In this document: positions 1-8,563 of the stretch, in pieces
Numbering within the stretch: position 1 is the first letter of the stretch
How the letters are laid out: every line of letters begins with the position of its first letter
Assembly (NCBI RefSeq): GCF_947367035.1
Contig: NZ_CANBCA010000001.1
Coordinates: 86,866-150,865, forward strand
Reading direction: 5' to 3'
Length of the DNA stretch: 64,000 nt
Source: an uncultured Helicobacter sp.
GTDB taxonomy: Bacteria > Campylobacterota > Campylobacteria > Campylobacterales > Helicobacteraceae
Translations under genes and position numbers: made by a program
The notes under the pieces: generated by a model
What the model was told of the DNA's origin: nothing
Seen by the model: the letters and a program-made list of their open reading frames with translations, nothing else
Databases searched by the model: none

Positions 1-352
1 CAAAATAATCTTTGGGGATAATTTTATTGTGTGTCAAGGTATAAGAGACTGTAAAAGGGGGCATTCCATAAGCTATGTATTTGGCATTGGGGATATTTTG
101 ATAAATTAAAGAATGGATAAAAGCATCTAAACTTGCATCATTCCAACGATAATTTCTTTTATGATAAAGGATAATCAATGATTCTTTATTTAAATCATCA
201 AAAATTGCATCTTTTTTGTTGATTAAGAAGTGCCCTTCTTCTAGCTTTGTAGAAAGTGAGCCGTGAAAGATTCCAAAGAAATTTTTACGAAACATAGATA
301 AAGAAATTGCTTTGAGATTTTGCAAGATTTCTTCATTTAAAGGATAATCCAT
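1..352 (-). CDS. Class II aldolase/adducin family protein (partial, 3' end outside window)
   Basis: The minus-strand frame opens with ATG at 352 and stays open to the window edge (117 codons, beginning MDYPLNEEILQNLKAIS). The visible part has the look of the N-terminal class II aldolase/adducin fold: an FFGIFHGSLSTKLEEGHFLI stretch, where substrate-binding GNxS-type residues normally lie, then a segment about access or permission to act on sugars (YAYGMPPFTVSYT-like). The metal-binding histidines would lie beyond the window. It starts 9 bp after the M23 peptidase stop, so the two are probably co-transcribed. The substrate cannot be inferred. The family call is from motif memory and is moderate. 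Confidence 0.6.
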   Translation of the reverse strand, partial: MDYPLNEEILQNLKAISLSMFRKNFFGIFHGSLSTKLEEGHFLINKKDAIFDDLNKESLIILYHKRNYRWNDASLDAFIHSLIYQNIPNAKYIAYGMPPFTVSYTLTHNKIIPKDYF

Positions 353-361
353 TTTTTTACC

Positions 362-1219
362 TTAAGGGTTTGTAAAAAGCGCATTGGCTTGTGTAATGAA
401 GTCTAGCGGATCTACTTGCGCACCTCTTACTAGAATCCCAAAGTGTAAATGAGGTCCGCTTACACGTCCAGTAGCACCACTAAGAGCAATTAAATCGCCT
501 TTTTCTACGATTTGTCCTACTTGCACTTTTATTTCACTACAATGATAATACATACTAAAAAGTCCTTCGCCGTGGTCTAATACCACAGAACCACCTGCCA
601 AGAAGCGATTTTTGGAAATTACGACTTTGCCACGATTGCTTGCATAAATTTCTGTGCCAATTTTTGCTCTAAAATCTGTGCCACTATGATAGCTTTTTAG
701 CTCATTATTAAACACTCTAGCACTTCCGAAAGGGCTAGTAATGACACTTTGCATAGGATAAATAAAAGCGGAATCCCAAAGTCGCTTTTGGTTATAATTG
801 CTATAAATTTTGTTTGCTTCTTCTCGTTCGCGCTTAATTCTCTCTTGATTTTTTGGATTTGGTTTGACTTTATTTGGATTGGCTTGGATTTGTTCTTTTG
901 TGTAATTTCCAGCAATCACTTCTATTAATGTGCCATTCTCTAATGTGATAGTGGAAATAGGAGTGCGATAGGGGATAGAGAGGATTGCGATTTTTTGGGA
1001 TTTATCTAATGGATGTGGAATCCAAGAGTAAGTTTTTTGATGAATTTTAATAGGTTTTGGATTAGCGGATTGAGTAGAAAGGATAATGGTTTTACCATTT
1101 TCTACTTTGAAAATTGCAGGTGTAGAATCTTGTGCAAATAGCTGCGCATTAAAAGCAAAAAAAACCAAAACCAAAAATTTCTTAAAAATTGTATGAACAG
1201 GTATATTTAAAACTTTCAT
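362..1219 (-). CDS. M23 family zinc metallopeptidase (peptidoglycan DD-endopeptidase type)
   Basis: Secreted or periplasmic murein hydrolase. A hydrophobic signal peptide (KKFLVLVFFAFNAQLFA) is followed by a beta-rich N-terminal region, a charged helical linker (roughly residues 125-145) and a C-terminal LytM/M23 domain. The domain shows the zinc motifs HSGTDFRA (HxxxD) and GPHLHFG (HxH), so it should be catalytically active. Family members in Helicobacter and Campylobacter (Csd1-3, Pgp3) trim peptide cross-links and help set helical cell shape; which of these is orthologous is not clear. I prefer the internal ATG at 1219 because GAGG precedes it and the signal peptide then has normal length. 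An upstream ATG at 1237 would add six residues. A probable operon continues into the aldolase-family gene. Confidence 0.85.
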   Translation of the reverse strand: MKVLNIPVHTIFKKFLVLVFFAFNAQLFAQDSTPAIFKVENGKTIILSTQSANPKPIKIHQKTYSWIPHPLDKSQKIAILSIPYRTPISTITLENGTLIEVIAGNYTKEQIQANPNKVKPNPKNQERIKREREEANKIYSNYNQKRLWDSAFIYPMQSVITSPFGSARVFNNELKSYHSGTDFRAKIGTEIYASNRGKVVISKNRFLAGGSVVLDHGEGLFSMYYHCSEIKVQVGQIVEKGDLIALSGATGRVSGPHLHFGILVRGAQVDPLDFITQANALFTNP

Positions 1220-1382
1220 TATAAATTTTAACCTCATATTTAGGAATTTAAAAACCTTAAGAATAACAGAGTTTTACTTAAAATTAAAAGAAGAAAGATA
1301 AAGTTTAAGTTAGAGAAAAAAGGGGTTAAAAATAAATTGCGTATAAAATTTTAAGAAAGTTTAGTTTATTTTATTGATTTAA

Positions 1383-1412
1383 CTTGACAATACTAGACTA
1401 AAGTTATATAAT
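1383..1412 (+). promoter_or_regulatory. sigma-70 promoter of grpE-dnaK overlapping a HAIR-like (HspR) operator
   Basis: TTGACA at 1384-1389 and TATAAT at 1407-1412 are perfect -35 and -10 boxes with 17 bp spacing, rare for this phylum, where -35 boxes are usually weak. The spacer carries CTTGACA-N7-ACTAAAG (1383-1403), which matches the HspR inverted repeat CTTGAGT-N7-ACTCAAG at 11 of 14 positions with the exact spacing. No CIRCE element (HrcA site) is visible. HspR is known to repress dnaK operons in Campylobacter and Helicobacter; binding here is an inference. Confidence 0.6.
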
Positions 1413-1489
1413 TTTGCTTGAAATTTGAAAGAATAATTGCTAAAATTCACTTTTAAATTTATTCAAAAATCAAAATTTAAGGAGCGAAA

Positions 1490-2041
1490 GTGCAAGAAGA
1501 GCAAAGTAAAAATCAAGCTTTTGACGATTCGCAAGAGAATAATGAATTGCAAGAGGAGATGACAGAGGAGACAGATTCCAAAGAATCTTTGCAATTACAA
1601 ATTAGTGAGTTAAAAGACCAATATATGCGCACTTATGCAGATTTTGAAAATACTAAAAAACGTTTGATTCGTGATAAAGACCAAGCATTAGAATATGCGT
1701 ATGAAAAAATTGCTAAAGATTTGCTTCCAAGTCTTGATACTCTTGAAATCGCATTAAAAACAATTTGCGATTCTAAAGAAAAAAGTGAAAATCAAGAAGA
1801 TATTTTAAATAAAATTGAAGAAGGGATTGCACTCACTTTGGATAATTTGTTAAAAACATTAGCAAAGCACGGGATAGAACCAATCTTGACAGAAGGTGGA
1901 TTTGACCCAAACTTTCATGATGCAATTATGCAGGTGCAAAGTGATGCACACCAGTCTGGTGAAATTGTTGCAGAAATGCAAAAAGGTTACAAATATAAAG
2001 AAAGAGTTTTGCGTCCTTCTATGGTTAGCATTGCTAAGTAA
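1490..2041 (+). CDS. grpE: Nucleotide exchange factor GrpE
   Basis: GrpE promotes ADP release from DnaK in the cytoplasmic heat-shock folding cycle. The 183-residue product has the usual layout: an acidic, disordered N-terminus (about residues 1-30), a long coiled-coil dimerisation helix, a four-helix segment and the C-terminal beta-wing with the [12 protein letters not shown] and [18 protein letters not shown] signatures. Translation starts with GTG at 1490, set by AAGGAG at 1479-1484. dnaK follows 40 bp downstream in the same direction. In H. pylori and C. jejuni hrcA precedes grpE; here the 252 bp upstream hold only a promoter and no hrcA, so the operon has been rearranged. Confidence 0.97.
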   Translation: MQEEQSKNQAFDDSQENNELQEEMTEETDSKESLQLQISELKDQYMRTYADFENTKKRLIRDKDQALEYAYEKIAKDLLPSLDTLEIALKTICDSKEKSENQEDILNKIEEGIALTLDNLLKTLAKHGIEPILTEGGFDPNFHDAIMQVQSDAHQSGEIVAEMQKGYKYKERVLRPSMVSIAK

Positions 2042-2081
2042 GAATCACAAAATGAATTAAATTTAAATGAAAGGATAAAAA

Positions 2082-3953
2082 ATGGGAAAAGTATTAGGAA
2101 TTGATTTAGGAACAACAAACTCTGCAATGGCAGTATTTGAGGGAAATGAGGCAAAAATTATTGCTAATAAAGAGGGCAAGAATACAACTCCCTCTATCGT
2201 GGCTTTTACAGACAAAGGGGAGGTGTTAGTAGGAGACCCTGCAAAAAGACAAGCTATCACAAATCCAGAAAAAACGATTTATTCTATCAAAAGAATTATG
2301 GGATTAATGTTTAATGAGGAAAAAGCACAAGAAGCTAAAAAACGCTTACCTTATAAAGTAGTGGATAGAAATGGTGCGTGTGCGATTGAAATTGCGGGCA
2401 AAGTTTATACGCCTCAAGAGATTTCAGCAAAAATTTTGATGAAATTAAAAGCAGATGCGGAAAGTTATCTGGGTGAAGCAGTAACAGAGGCTGTCATTAC
2501 TGTGCCAGCATATTTTAATGATGCACAAAGAAAAGCTACTAAAGAAGCAGGCACGATTGCAGGGCTAAATGTTTTAAGAATCATCAACGAGCCAACAAGT
2601 GCAGCTTTGGCTTATGGTTTGGATAAAAAGCATTCTGAAAATATCGTTGTTTATGATTTAGGCGGTGGGACATTTGATGTTACTGTGCTTGAGACGGGAG
2701 ATAATGTCGTTGAGGTAAAAGCAACTGGAGGCGATGCCTTTTTAGGTGGCGATGACTTTGATAATGCAATTATTGATTGGGCAGCAGCAGAGTTTGAAAG
2801 TGAAAATGGAATTAATCTAAAGGGCGATGTAATGGCGCTTCAGAGATTAAAAGAAGCAGCTGAAAATGCCAAAAAAGAGTTAAGTAGTGCGCAAGAGACT
2901 GAAATTAATTTGCCTTTTATTACCGCAGATGCAAGTGGTCCTAAACATTTAGTAAAAAAACTCACTCGTGCGAAATTTGAAAGCCTCATTGAGCAATACA
3001 TTAATCAAACGATTGATAAGATTGCCAATGTGATTAAAGACGCAGATTTAAGCAAAAGCGAAATCAATGAAGTGGTAATGGTTGGTGGTTCTACTAGAAT
3101 CCCAAAAGTTCAAGAGAGAGTGAAGGACTTTATCGGCAAAGAATTAAATAAATCTGTCAATCCTGACGAAGTGGTTTCAATGGGTGCGGCAATTCAAGGT
3201 GGAGTGCTTAAAGGTGATGTGAAAGATGTCTTGTTGCTTGATGTTACTCCATTGAGTTTAGGGATTGAAACATTAGGTGGCGTAATGACGAGAATTATTG
3301 AACGTGGAACAACGATTCCAACAAAGAAAAATCAAGTTTTCTCCACTGCAGAGGACAATCAACCCGCAGTTACGATTCAAGTTTTACAAGGCGAGAGAGA
3401 ATTAGCAAGAGATAATAAAATGCTAGGAAATTTTGAATTAAGCGGAATCCCAGCAGCTCCTCGTGGTGTGCCACAAATTGAAGTTACTTTTGACATTGAC
3501 GCAAACGGAATCTTAACCGTGAGTGCGAAAGATAAAGCAACAGGCAAAGAGCAAGAGATTAAAATCACAGGTTCTAGCGGATTGTCCGATTCTGAAATTG
3601 AGAAAATGGTTAAAGACGCAGAATTGAATAAAGAAGAGGATAAAAAGAAAAAAGAAATCATTGAAGTGCGCAATCAAGCAGATAGTTTAGTGTATCAATC
3701 ACAAAAAAGTCTAGATGAAATGAAAGACAAGATTGACGCAAGTGAGGCTGAGAAAATCCAAGCAGCTATTTCTGCCTTGCAAGAAACATTAAAAAATGAA
3801 AATGTAAGTAAGGAAGAGATTGACGCAAAGGTAAAAGCACTCACAGAAGCTAGCCATAAACTTGCAGAAGCAATGTATAAAAAAGATGAAAATGCACAAG
3901 GTGGCACACAAAATAAAAAAGATGATGATGTCATTGATGCAGAAGTAGAATAG
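2082..3953 (+). CDS. dnaK: Molecular chaperone DnaK (Hsp70)
   Basis: ATP-dependent Hsp70 chaperone that binds exposed hydrophobic segments of client proteins together with DnaJ and GrpE. The 623-residue protein shows all family signatures: [16 protein letters not shown] at the N-terminus, [15 protein letters not shown] (phosphate 2), [14 protein letters not shown], and the [14 protein letters not shown] start of the substrate-binding domain. A helical lid and an acidic tail ([10 protein letters not shown]) close the protein. Length is normal. It is the distal gene of the grpE-dnaK unit and is followed by a hairpin at 3968-3991. Confidence 0.98.
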   Translation: MGKVLGIDLGTTNSAMAVFEGNEAKIIANKEGKNTTPSIVAFTDKGEVLVGDPAKRQAITNPEKTIYSIKRIMGLMFNEEKAQEAKKRLPYKVVDRNGACAIEIAGKVYTPQEISAKILMKLKADAESYLGEAVTEAVITVPAYFNDAQRKATKEAGTIAGLNVLRIINEPTSAALAYGLDKKHSENIVVYDLGGGTFDVTVLETGDNVVEVKATGGDAFLGGDDFDNAIIDWAAAEFESENGINLKGDVMALQRLKEAAENAKKELSSAQETEINLPFITADASGPKHLVKKLTRAKFESLIEQYINQTIDKIANVIKDADLSKSEINEVVMVGGSTRIPKVQERVKDFIGKELNKSVNPDEVVSMGAAIQGGVLKGDVKDVLLLDVTPLSLGIETLGGVMTRIIERGTTIPTKKNQVFSTAEDNQPAVTIQVLQGERELARDNKMLGNFELSGIPAAPRGVPQIEVTFDIDANGILTVSAKDKATGKEQEIKITGSSGLSDSEIEKMVKDAELNKEEDKKKKEIIEVRNQADSLVYQSQKSLDEMKDKIDASEAEKIQAAISALQETLKNENVSKEEIDAKVKALTEASHKLAEAMYKKDENAQGGTQNKKDDDVIDAEVE

Positions 3954-3967
3954 GAATCTTACAGGGG

Positions 3968-3991
3968 TGGAATCTCACCTTAGAGATTCCA
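3968..3991 (+). terminator. Hairpin downstream of dnaK
   Basis: TGGAATCTC and GAGATTCCA form a perfect 9-bp stem around a 6-base loop, 14 bases after the dnaK stop. Only a short T stretch follows, so it may act as a weak terminator or as an RNA 3'-end stabiliser. Confidence 0.55.
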
Positions 3992-4034
3992 TTTGCAAAT
4001 CCATAATCTTGCACGCCTGTGATTCTGTCTTCTT

Positions 4035-4061
4035 GTCATTGCGAGCGTAGCGAAGCAATCC
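4035..4061. repeat. Dispersed palindromic repeat (ATTGC...CTCGCAATGAC family), fragment
   Basis: The segment contains GTCATTGCGAG, then a GCGTAGCGAAGC core, then AATCC. Its complement, ATTGC-tTCG...CTCGCAATGAC, matches a second, diverged copy at 25378-25418. Repeats with this ATTGC/GCAATGAC signature are familiar as small intergenic palindromic elements in several bacterial genomes. The association with this organism is direct sequence observation; the family mobility is inference. Confidence 0.55.
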
Positions 4062-4091
4062 AAAATATAAAACCTTAAATGTGTAATTTCG

Positions 4092-4119
4092 TTGTAAAAT
4101 TGAATAACTTTGCTATAAT
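4092..4119 (+). promoter_or_regulatory. Probable sigma-70 promoter for the DUF2972-like gene
   Basis: TTGTAA (4092-4097) and a perfect TATAAT (4114-4119) are spaced by 16 bp. Transcription would begin near 4126 and pass through the G10 tract before reaching the start codon at 4332, giving a leader of about 205 bases. Confidence 0.45.
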
Positions 4120-4165
4120 ATCAACTTATTTTTTCTAAAGGGCTGCTCTATGATAACAACTGCGC

Positions 4166-4175
4166 GGGGGGGGGG
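4166..4175. repeat. G10 homopolymer tract in the leader of the DUF2972-like gene
   Basis: Ten consecutive G residues. The tract lies outside the downstream coding region, between a promoter-like pair and the gene at 4332. In this phylum poly-G tracts of eight or more are the main phase-variation device. Here slippage could act on transcription or leader structure, or the tract may be the remains of a phase-variable gene. Confidence 0.85.
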
Positions 4176-4210
4176 CATATCATCTTTTAATATGTAATTC
4201 CCTCTCCACT

Positions 4211-4390
4211 TTATTTTTTTATAAATCCCTCTTTAAGCCCATATCCCCTAGCTTCTTCTTTAGTATTTTTTGCTGTTCTTTTTTGTGTAAGTGTATTAAA
4301 ATACTTCAAATAGCACTCATAAGGATTATCTATGAGTAGCTCTAAGACGATAAAGATTTTCAAAAGATTTGGCTTAAAGTTTGCTCTTGT
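4211..4390 (-). pseudogene. Possible C-terminal relic of an unidentified gene
   Basis: A minus-strand frame ending with TAA at 4211-4213 reads IDNPYECYLKYFNTLTQKR, followed after a few residues by EEARGYGLKEGFIKK. The composition resembles a genuine soluble protein tail, unlike a random shadow frame. It overlaps the 5' end of the plus-strand gene at 4332 and has no start, so it is probably a leftover from a gene replaced by the present island. The family is not recognised. Confidence 0.3.
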
Positions 4391-5927
4391 TTATAATATA
4401 AAAAAGAAGCTAAGAAAGTTGCAAAAGGCTTTATATAAGTATTTTGCAAAGCCCTACTCTTATTTTGTGATGTTCTTTTACTGCACTTTTGCATTGAAAA
4501 ATCCTCATAAAGCATACAAGATTTGCAAAAGATTCCATTATGCACTTTCTCATACGCAATCTTTGGCTTTTATTGCTAAGCATTATGATGAGATAATCTC
4601 TTGGACGCAATCTCAAGAATTTAAAGAAAAATACTTAAACACCAATCACCCTTATCCTCCCTTGCTTAATCCAGAGAGATTAAATGCAGCATTAGAAAAT
4701 AAAGAATCTCAAAAAGATAAGCAATTGCAAAGTATGCAGTCTCCGCAGCCTTATGTAAATCTAAGCTATGAGAGTATTTCAGCAGAAATCGCTTGGGATT
4801 TGAATCTGCCGTTACCAAGAGAATATAAAAGTATTTGGCTTTATAATAGTTGTTCAGGTGGGGAGGCTATACAGACTTTTTTTGAGATGTGTAATGTTGA
4901 ATTTTGCACGATTTGTTGGAGATTTAAAGATTATAAAAGTGCTTACTTATATTTGTATAAAAGCTATTTGCAAGGAAAATATATTATTTTTTCATTCAAT
5001 AATTGGCAAGATAATGCTCAAAGGTTTGCTGCACTTTTGGATAAAAAAGTGCCTATTTTTTGCATTGCTAGAGACCCTATAAGTCGTTTAAAAACAATTA
5101 TTAATCATTTGGATAATCCAAGTTGGGATATAGATTCTTCTTTTAAAAATTTTACTTTAAAGAGCGAAATTTCTTTTCCTACAATGTATTATCGTGGGGC
5201 ATTTAAACTTAAGCCAGATATAAGTATTATTGGCAAAGATATGAATTTTTCGTTTCCTCCAAATGAACTTGGAAGCATTACCACGAGGCTAAATTGGCTC
5301 AAAAACGCCACTTCTGAAGTGATTTTTCTCTCCATAGATGAGATAAGCGGAAAAATGGCTTTTGATACTTTTATAAATCTTTCCCAAAAATTGCAATTTG
5401 ATACGCCCTTAAAGATGAAAGTATTTGAAGGAAAAGTCAATAGATATGAGGGTTTATTAATGCTTCCTTGTATTTTAAATGCAAATACAAAAGATATTGA
5501 TAAAAATACGCAAGAAGTAGAGATTAAAATCATCATTTCAACTCATCAGCTTACTCCAAATACAAATAAGAATCTCCGCAATATCGCTCCTTTGATTGAC
5601 ATCAAAATGCCACAAGATAATATGATTTGCTACACAAATGCGAGAGATTATAAAACTTTAAGCGAAAATGAGTTGTTATTGGCGAATATAAAAATATATT
5701 TACAAAAATATATGAAAGCACTAGAGCATTATATAGCAAATATCAAGGCAAATTTAGTCAATGAAAAGGACATATTGCAATATTTAAAAGAGAATCAAGA
5801 CATAATGCTTACTCTAAAACAAACTTTGCAATCTGATATAAATCATATCGAACAAATGCGTCCTGACATCATAGAATCTTGGAAATATTATCAAGAGTTT
5901 GAGAGAATGTATAAGGAGTTGGGATAA
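4332..5927 (+). CDS. DUF2972-like protein, possible sulfotransferase-type fold
   Basis: A 531-residue cytoplasmic-looking protein without signal peptide. The N-terminal third is basic and aromatic-rich. The middle (about residues 135-260) carries YESISAEIAWDLNLPLPREY, then YNSCSGGEA and FCIARDPISRLKTIINH, a pattern I associate with the Campylobacter/Helicobacter family DUF2972. The small-residue loop followed by a RDPxSR motif resembles the two nucleotide-binding elements of PAPS-dependent sulfotransferases, so a transfer reaction on a surface glycan is conceivable but unproven. The start is supported by AAGGA nine bases upstream. It sits alone between a repeat-bearing gap with a G10 tract and the convergent yej operon, suggesting horizontally acquired accessory DNA. 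Confidence 0.6.
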   Translation: MSSSKTIKIFKRFGLKFALVYNIKKKLRKLQKALYKYFAKPYSYFVMFFYCTFALKNPHKAYKICKRFHYALSHTQSLAFIAKHYDEIISWTQSQEFKEKYLNTNHPYPPLLNPERLNAALENKESQKDKQLQSMQSPQPYVNLSYESISAEIAWDLNLPLPREYKSIWLYNSCSGGEAIQTFFEMCNVEFCTICWRFKDYKSAYLYLYKSYLQGKYIIFSFNNWQDNAQRFAALLDKKVPIFCIARDPISRLKTIINHLDNPSWDIDSSFKNFTLKSEISFPTMYYRGAFKLKPDISIIGKDMNFSFPPNELGSITTRLNWLKNATSEVIFLSIDEISGKMAFDTFINLSQKLQFDTPLKMKVFEGKVNRYEGLLMLPCILNANTKDIDKNTQEVEIKIIISTHQLTPNTNKNLRNIAPLIDIKMPQDNMICYTNARDYKTLSENELLLANIKIYLQKYMKALEHYIANIKANLVNEKDILQYLKENQDIMLTLKQTLQSDINHIEQMRPDIIESWKYYQEFERMYKELG

Positions 5928-5943
5928 GTTGTCCTTTGGAATC

Positions 5944-7521
5944 TTATAGCTCACTTGCTTGAAGTAGAGTTTTTACATAAGGGTGCTTGGGAGATTTAAA
6001 GACTTCTTGAGTTGCGCCATATTCAAGCATTTTACTTTCTTTTAAGACTAAGACATTTTGGCATAGAGTAGCAATGACACTTAAATCGTGGCTAATGCAA
6101 AGATAACTTAGATGATATTGTCGGCTAAGATTTAATAGCAAAGTTAAAATTTGGTTTTGTGTTGAGCGATCTAATGCGCTAGTTGGCTCGTCTAAAATCA
6201 ATATCTTTGGGCGTAAAATCAAACTTCTAGCAATGCTGATTCGCTGTCTTTGTCCGCCACTAAGTTCGTTAGGATAGCGTTCCAAATAGCTTTCATCTAA
6301 GCCCACATCCACAAGACCTTGAATAATTTTGTCTTCTATCATTTCAGGTTCTAAGTGTAATTCTTCTTGATGAGCCTTAATTCCCTCTTGTAAGATTTGA
6401 AAAATATTCATTTTGGGATTTAAAGAACTAAAAGGGTCTTGAAAGATGATTTGAATTTTCCCTCTAAATTGACGCAACTCTTTACTTTTTAAAGCGAAAA
6501 AATCTTTTCCTAAAAATTTCATTTCCCCTTGTGTAACATTGGGTTGAAGTAGGCGACAAAGTGCATTGGCAAGGCTACTTTTTCCACTTCCAGATTCTCC
6601 AATGATTCCTAAACTCTCTCCCTCCCTTAAGACAAAACTAAGAGGGGATAAAGCAGTAAAAGATTCTAAAGTTTTGCCAAAAAGACTCTTTTTAATGGGA
6701 TATTGGACACTTAGACTCTTAACTTCTAAGAGTGTCTTTTGGGTATAAGGTTCTTGGTTGTATTGGAATCCTAGTGATTGGATTAACATTTTGGTATAAG
6801 GGTTTTTTGGGGTATTAAAGATTTCTTTCGTTGCCCCTTTTTCTATAATCTTGCCCTTTTGCAGCACAATAAGATTAGAGCAGAGTTTGGCTACCACCGC
6901 TAGATTATGGCTAATAAATAAAATACTAAGATTAAATTTTTTTTGTAGATTTTTTAAAAGCGCGAGGATTTGGGATTGTGTTGTGGAATCTAATGCGGTT
7001 GTCGGCTCATCGGCAATAAGGATTTTGGGAGAATTAGCAAGAGCAATTGCGATACATACGCGTTGTCTTTGTCCCCCACTTAGCTCATAAGGATAAGATT
7101 CTAGCACTTTTTTGTCTAAATTAACATTTGTCAATAAATTTGAAATTTTTTCTTCTAAGGTTTGTTTTTGGAGGTTTGGATGATGAATCATAATGGCTTC
7201 ACTTAGCTGCTTTTTAATTTTTTGCAAAGGATTGAGTGCGCTTAGGGGTTCTTGGAAAATATAGCTGATTTCTTTGCCACGCAAAGCTTGCATTTGTGAT
7301 TCTTTCCATTCAAGTAAATTTTGCCCCAAATAAAGAATCTCTCCGCTTTGTAATTCGTAATTTTTAATTAATTGTAAAATCAAATGACTAAGCAAAGTTT
7401 TGCCACTTCCAGATTCCCCAACGATTCCTAGAATCTCTCCTTGTTCTAAACTAAAGTCAATTTCTTTTAGACAAAATCCTTGTAAGGAAACTTTGAGAGA
7501 TTTAATTTCTAAAAGATTCAT
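5944..7521 (-). CDS. yejF: Peptide ABC transporter, fused double ATP-binding subunit (YejF type)
   Basis: A 525-residue energy-coupling subunit with two complete ABC domains in tandem. Domain 1 has Walker A GESGSGKTLL near residue 36, signature LSGGQRQRVCIA and Walker B ILIADEPTTALD. Domain 2 has GESGSGKSSL near residue 307, LSGGQRQRISIA and ILILDEPTSALD. Each is followed by the oligopeptide-type C-terminal extension (PKNPYTKMLI, PKHPYVKTLL). It powers import through the YejB/YejE permeases. The start overlaps the yejE stop by 4 bp (ATGA), showing translational coupling. YejF of this type is known for peptide and microcin C uptake in enterobacteria. Confidence 0.9.
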   Translation of the reverse strand: MNLLEIKSLKVSLQGFCLKEIDFSLEQGEILGIVGESGSGKTLLSHLILQLIKNYELQSGEILYLGQNLLEWKESQMQALRGKEISYIFQEPLSALNPLQKIKKQLSEAIMIHHPNLQKQTLEEKISNLLTNVNLDKKVLESYPYELSGGQRQRVCIAIALANSPKILIADEPTTALDSTTQSQILALLKNLQKKFNLSILFISHNLAVVAKLCSNLIVLQKGKIIEKGATKEIFNTPKNPYTKMLIQSLGFQYNQEPYTQKTLLEVKSLSVQYPIKKSLFGKTLESFTALSPLSFVLREGESLGIIGESGSGKSSLANALCRLLQPNVTQGEMKFLGKDFFALKSKELRQFRGKIQIIFQDPFSSLNPKMNIFQILQEGIKAHQEELHLEPEMIEDKIIQGLVDVGLDESYLERYPNELSGGQRQRISIARSLILRPKILILDEPTSALDRSTQNQILTLLLNLSRQYHLSYLCISHDLSVIATLCQNVLVLKESKMLEYGATQEVFKSPKHPYVKTLLQASEL

Positions 7522-8561
7522 TTAGCATTTCCTCTGATAGTAATGCTTTCACTTCGCAGACAATCTCGCAAGCCTTCCCCAATAAACACAAGCAAGCAAA
7601 GTAAAATACTTAAAGCAAAGAATCCACTAAGTCCAAGCCAAGGAGCATTGAGGTTGTTTTTGCCTTGAGAGAGAATCTCACCCAAACTCGCACTAGGTGG
7701 AGGTAACCCTAATCCTAAAAAATCTAAAGAAGCCAAGGTCGTAATGCTACCACATAGAATAAAAGGTAGGTAAGTGATTGTTGCAACAAGTGCATTGGGT
7801 AAAATATGATGAATAATAATACGAAAATGGCTTACTCCTAACATTTTGGCAGCTTTAATGTAGTCAAGATTCCGCACCTTTAAGAATTCTGCACGGACAA
7901 AAGGCACAAGAGTAATCCAAGAAAACAATAAAACGACACATAAAATACTCCAAAAATTTGGCTCTAATAGACTTGCAAAGATGATTAATACAAAAAGTAT
8001 TGGCATACCACTCCAAATTTCAATCAAACGTTGCCCAAATAAATCTACTTTACCTCCAAAATATCCACAAATTGCTCCGAAAAAAAGCCCAATAATAGAA
8101 CTAAAAAATGTAAGAATCAAACCAAATAAAATAGAAGTTTTTAACCCATAAAGCAATCTTGCTAACACATCTCGCCCTAAATCATCTGTTCCTAGCAGAT
8201 TTTTAAGGCTTGGGGGCGAGGGAGCGGGTGAGGGTAAGTCATAAATCACGGAATCGTAAGTATAGGGAATTAAAGGCATAATAAAAAAGCCTTTTTCAAG
8301 GATTTTGTTCTGTAAATAAGGGTCATTGTAGTTTGCGATACTCTCAAAGTCTCCACCAAAGATTGTTTCAGGATAATTATAAAATAAAGGAAAATAATTT
8401 GCTCCCCCATAGCGAATAAAAAGTGGTTTATCATTAGCAATGAATTGTGCATTCATACATAGCACAAAAAGTGCGCCAAAAATCCAAAGTGAAAAATACG
8501 CACGTCTGTTTTGCTTAAACGCTAAGAATCGCCTTTGATTTAAAATGCTTTTTCTTGTCAT
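7518..8561 (-). CDS. yejE: Peptide ABC transporter permease (YejE type)
   Basis: Inner-membrane permease of 347 residues in the DppC/OppC class. It begins with a basic cytoplasmic end and one transmembrane helix (ACFSLWIFGALFVLC-like), then a long periplasmic loop containing the family-typical LLGTDDLGRDVLARLLYG sequence, and five further helices. The EAA coupling loop, AAKMLGVSHFRIIIHHILPNA, is clear. It pairs with YejB. It is the third gene of a yejA-B-E-F order, two bases after yejB and overlapping yejF. Confidence 0.9.
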   Translation of the reverse strand: MTRKSILNQRRFLAFKQNRRAYFSLWIFGALFVLCMNAQFIANDKPLFIRYGGANYFPLFYNYPETIFGGDFESIANYNDPYLQNKILEKGFFIMPLIPYTYDSVIYDLPSPAPSPPSLKNLLGTDDLGRDVLARLLYGLKTSILFGLILTFFSSIIGLFFGAICGYFGGKVDLFGQRLIEIWSGMPILFVLIIFASLLEPNFWSILCVVLLFSWITLVPFVRAEFLKVRNLDYIKAAKMLGVSHFRIIIHHILPNALVATITYLPFILCGSITTLASLDFLGLGLPPPSASLGEILSQGKNNLNAPWLGLSGFFALSILLCLLVFIGEGLRDCLRSESITIRGNAK

Positions 8562-8563
8562 CT

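Larger units (their letters stand above)
3954..4331. other. Intergenic accessory stretch: terminator, repeat, promoter, poly-G, gene relic
   Basis: No intact gene is seen in these 378 bases. They hold the dnaK hairpin (3968-3991), a copy of a dispersed repeat (4035-4061), a promoter-like pair (4092-4119), a G10 tract (4166-4175) and a minus-strand reading frame that looks like a gene relic (4211-4390). A 15-codon plus-strand frame starts with ATG at 4150 and runs through the G tract (MITTARGGG...), with AAAGGG upstream; it is too short to support as a gene. Confidence 0.6.

Noticed and set aside
1238..1489. Remnant of hrcA upstream of grpE
   Set aside because: I find no HrcA-like frame on either strand in the 252 bases.
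5189..5536. Minus-strand frame of 115 codons inside the DUF2972-like gene
   Set aside because: It is a shadow of the plus-strand gene without its own RBS or family signature.
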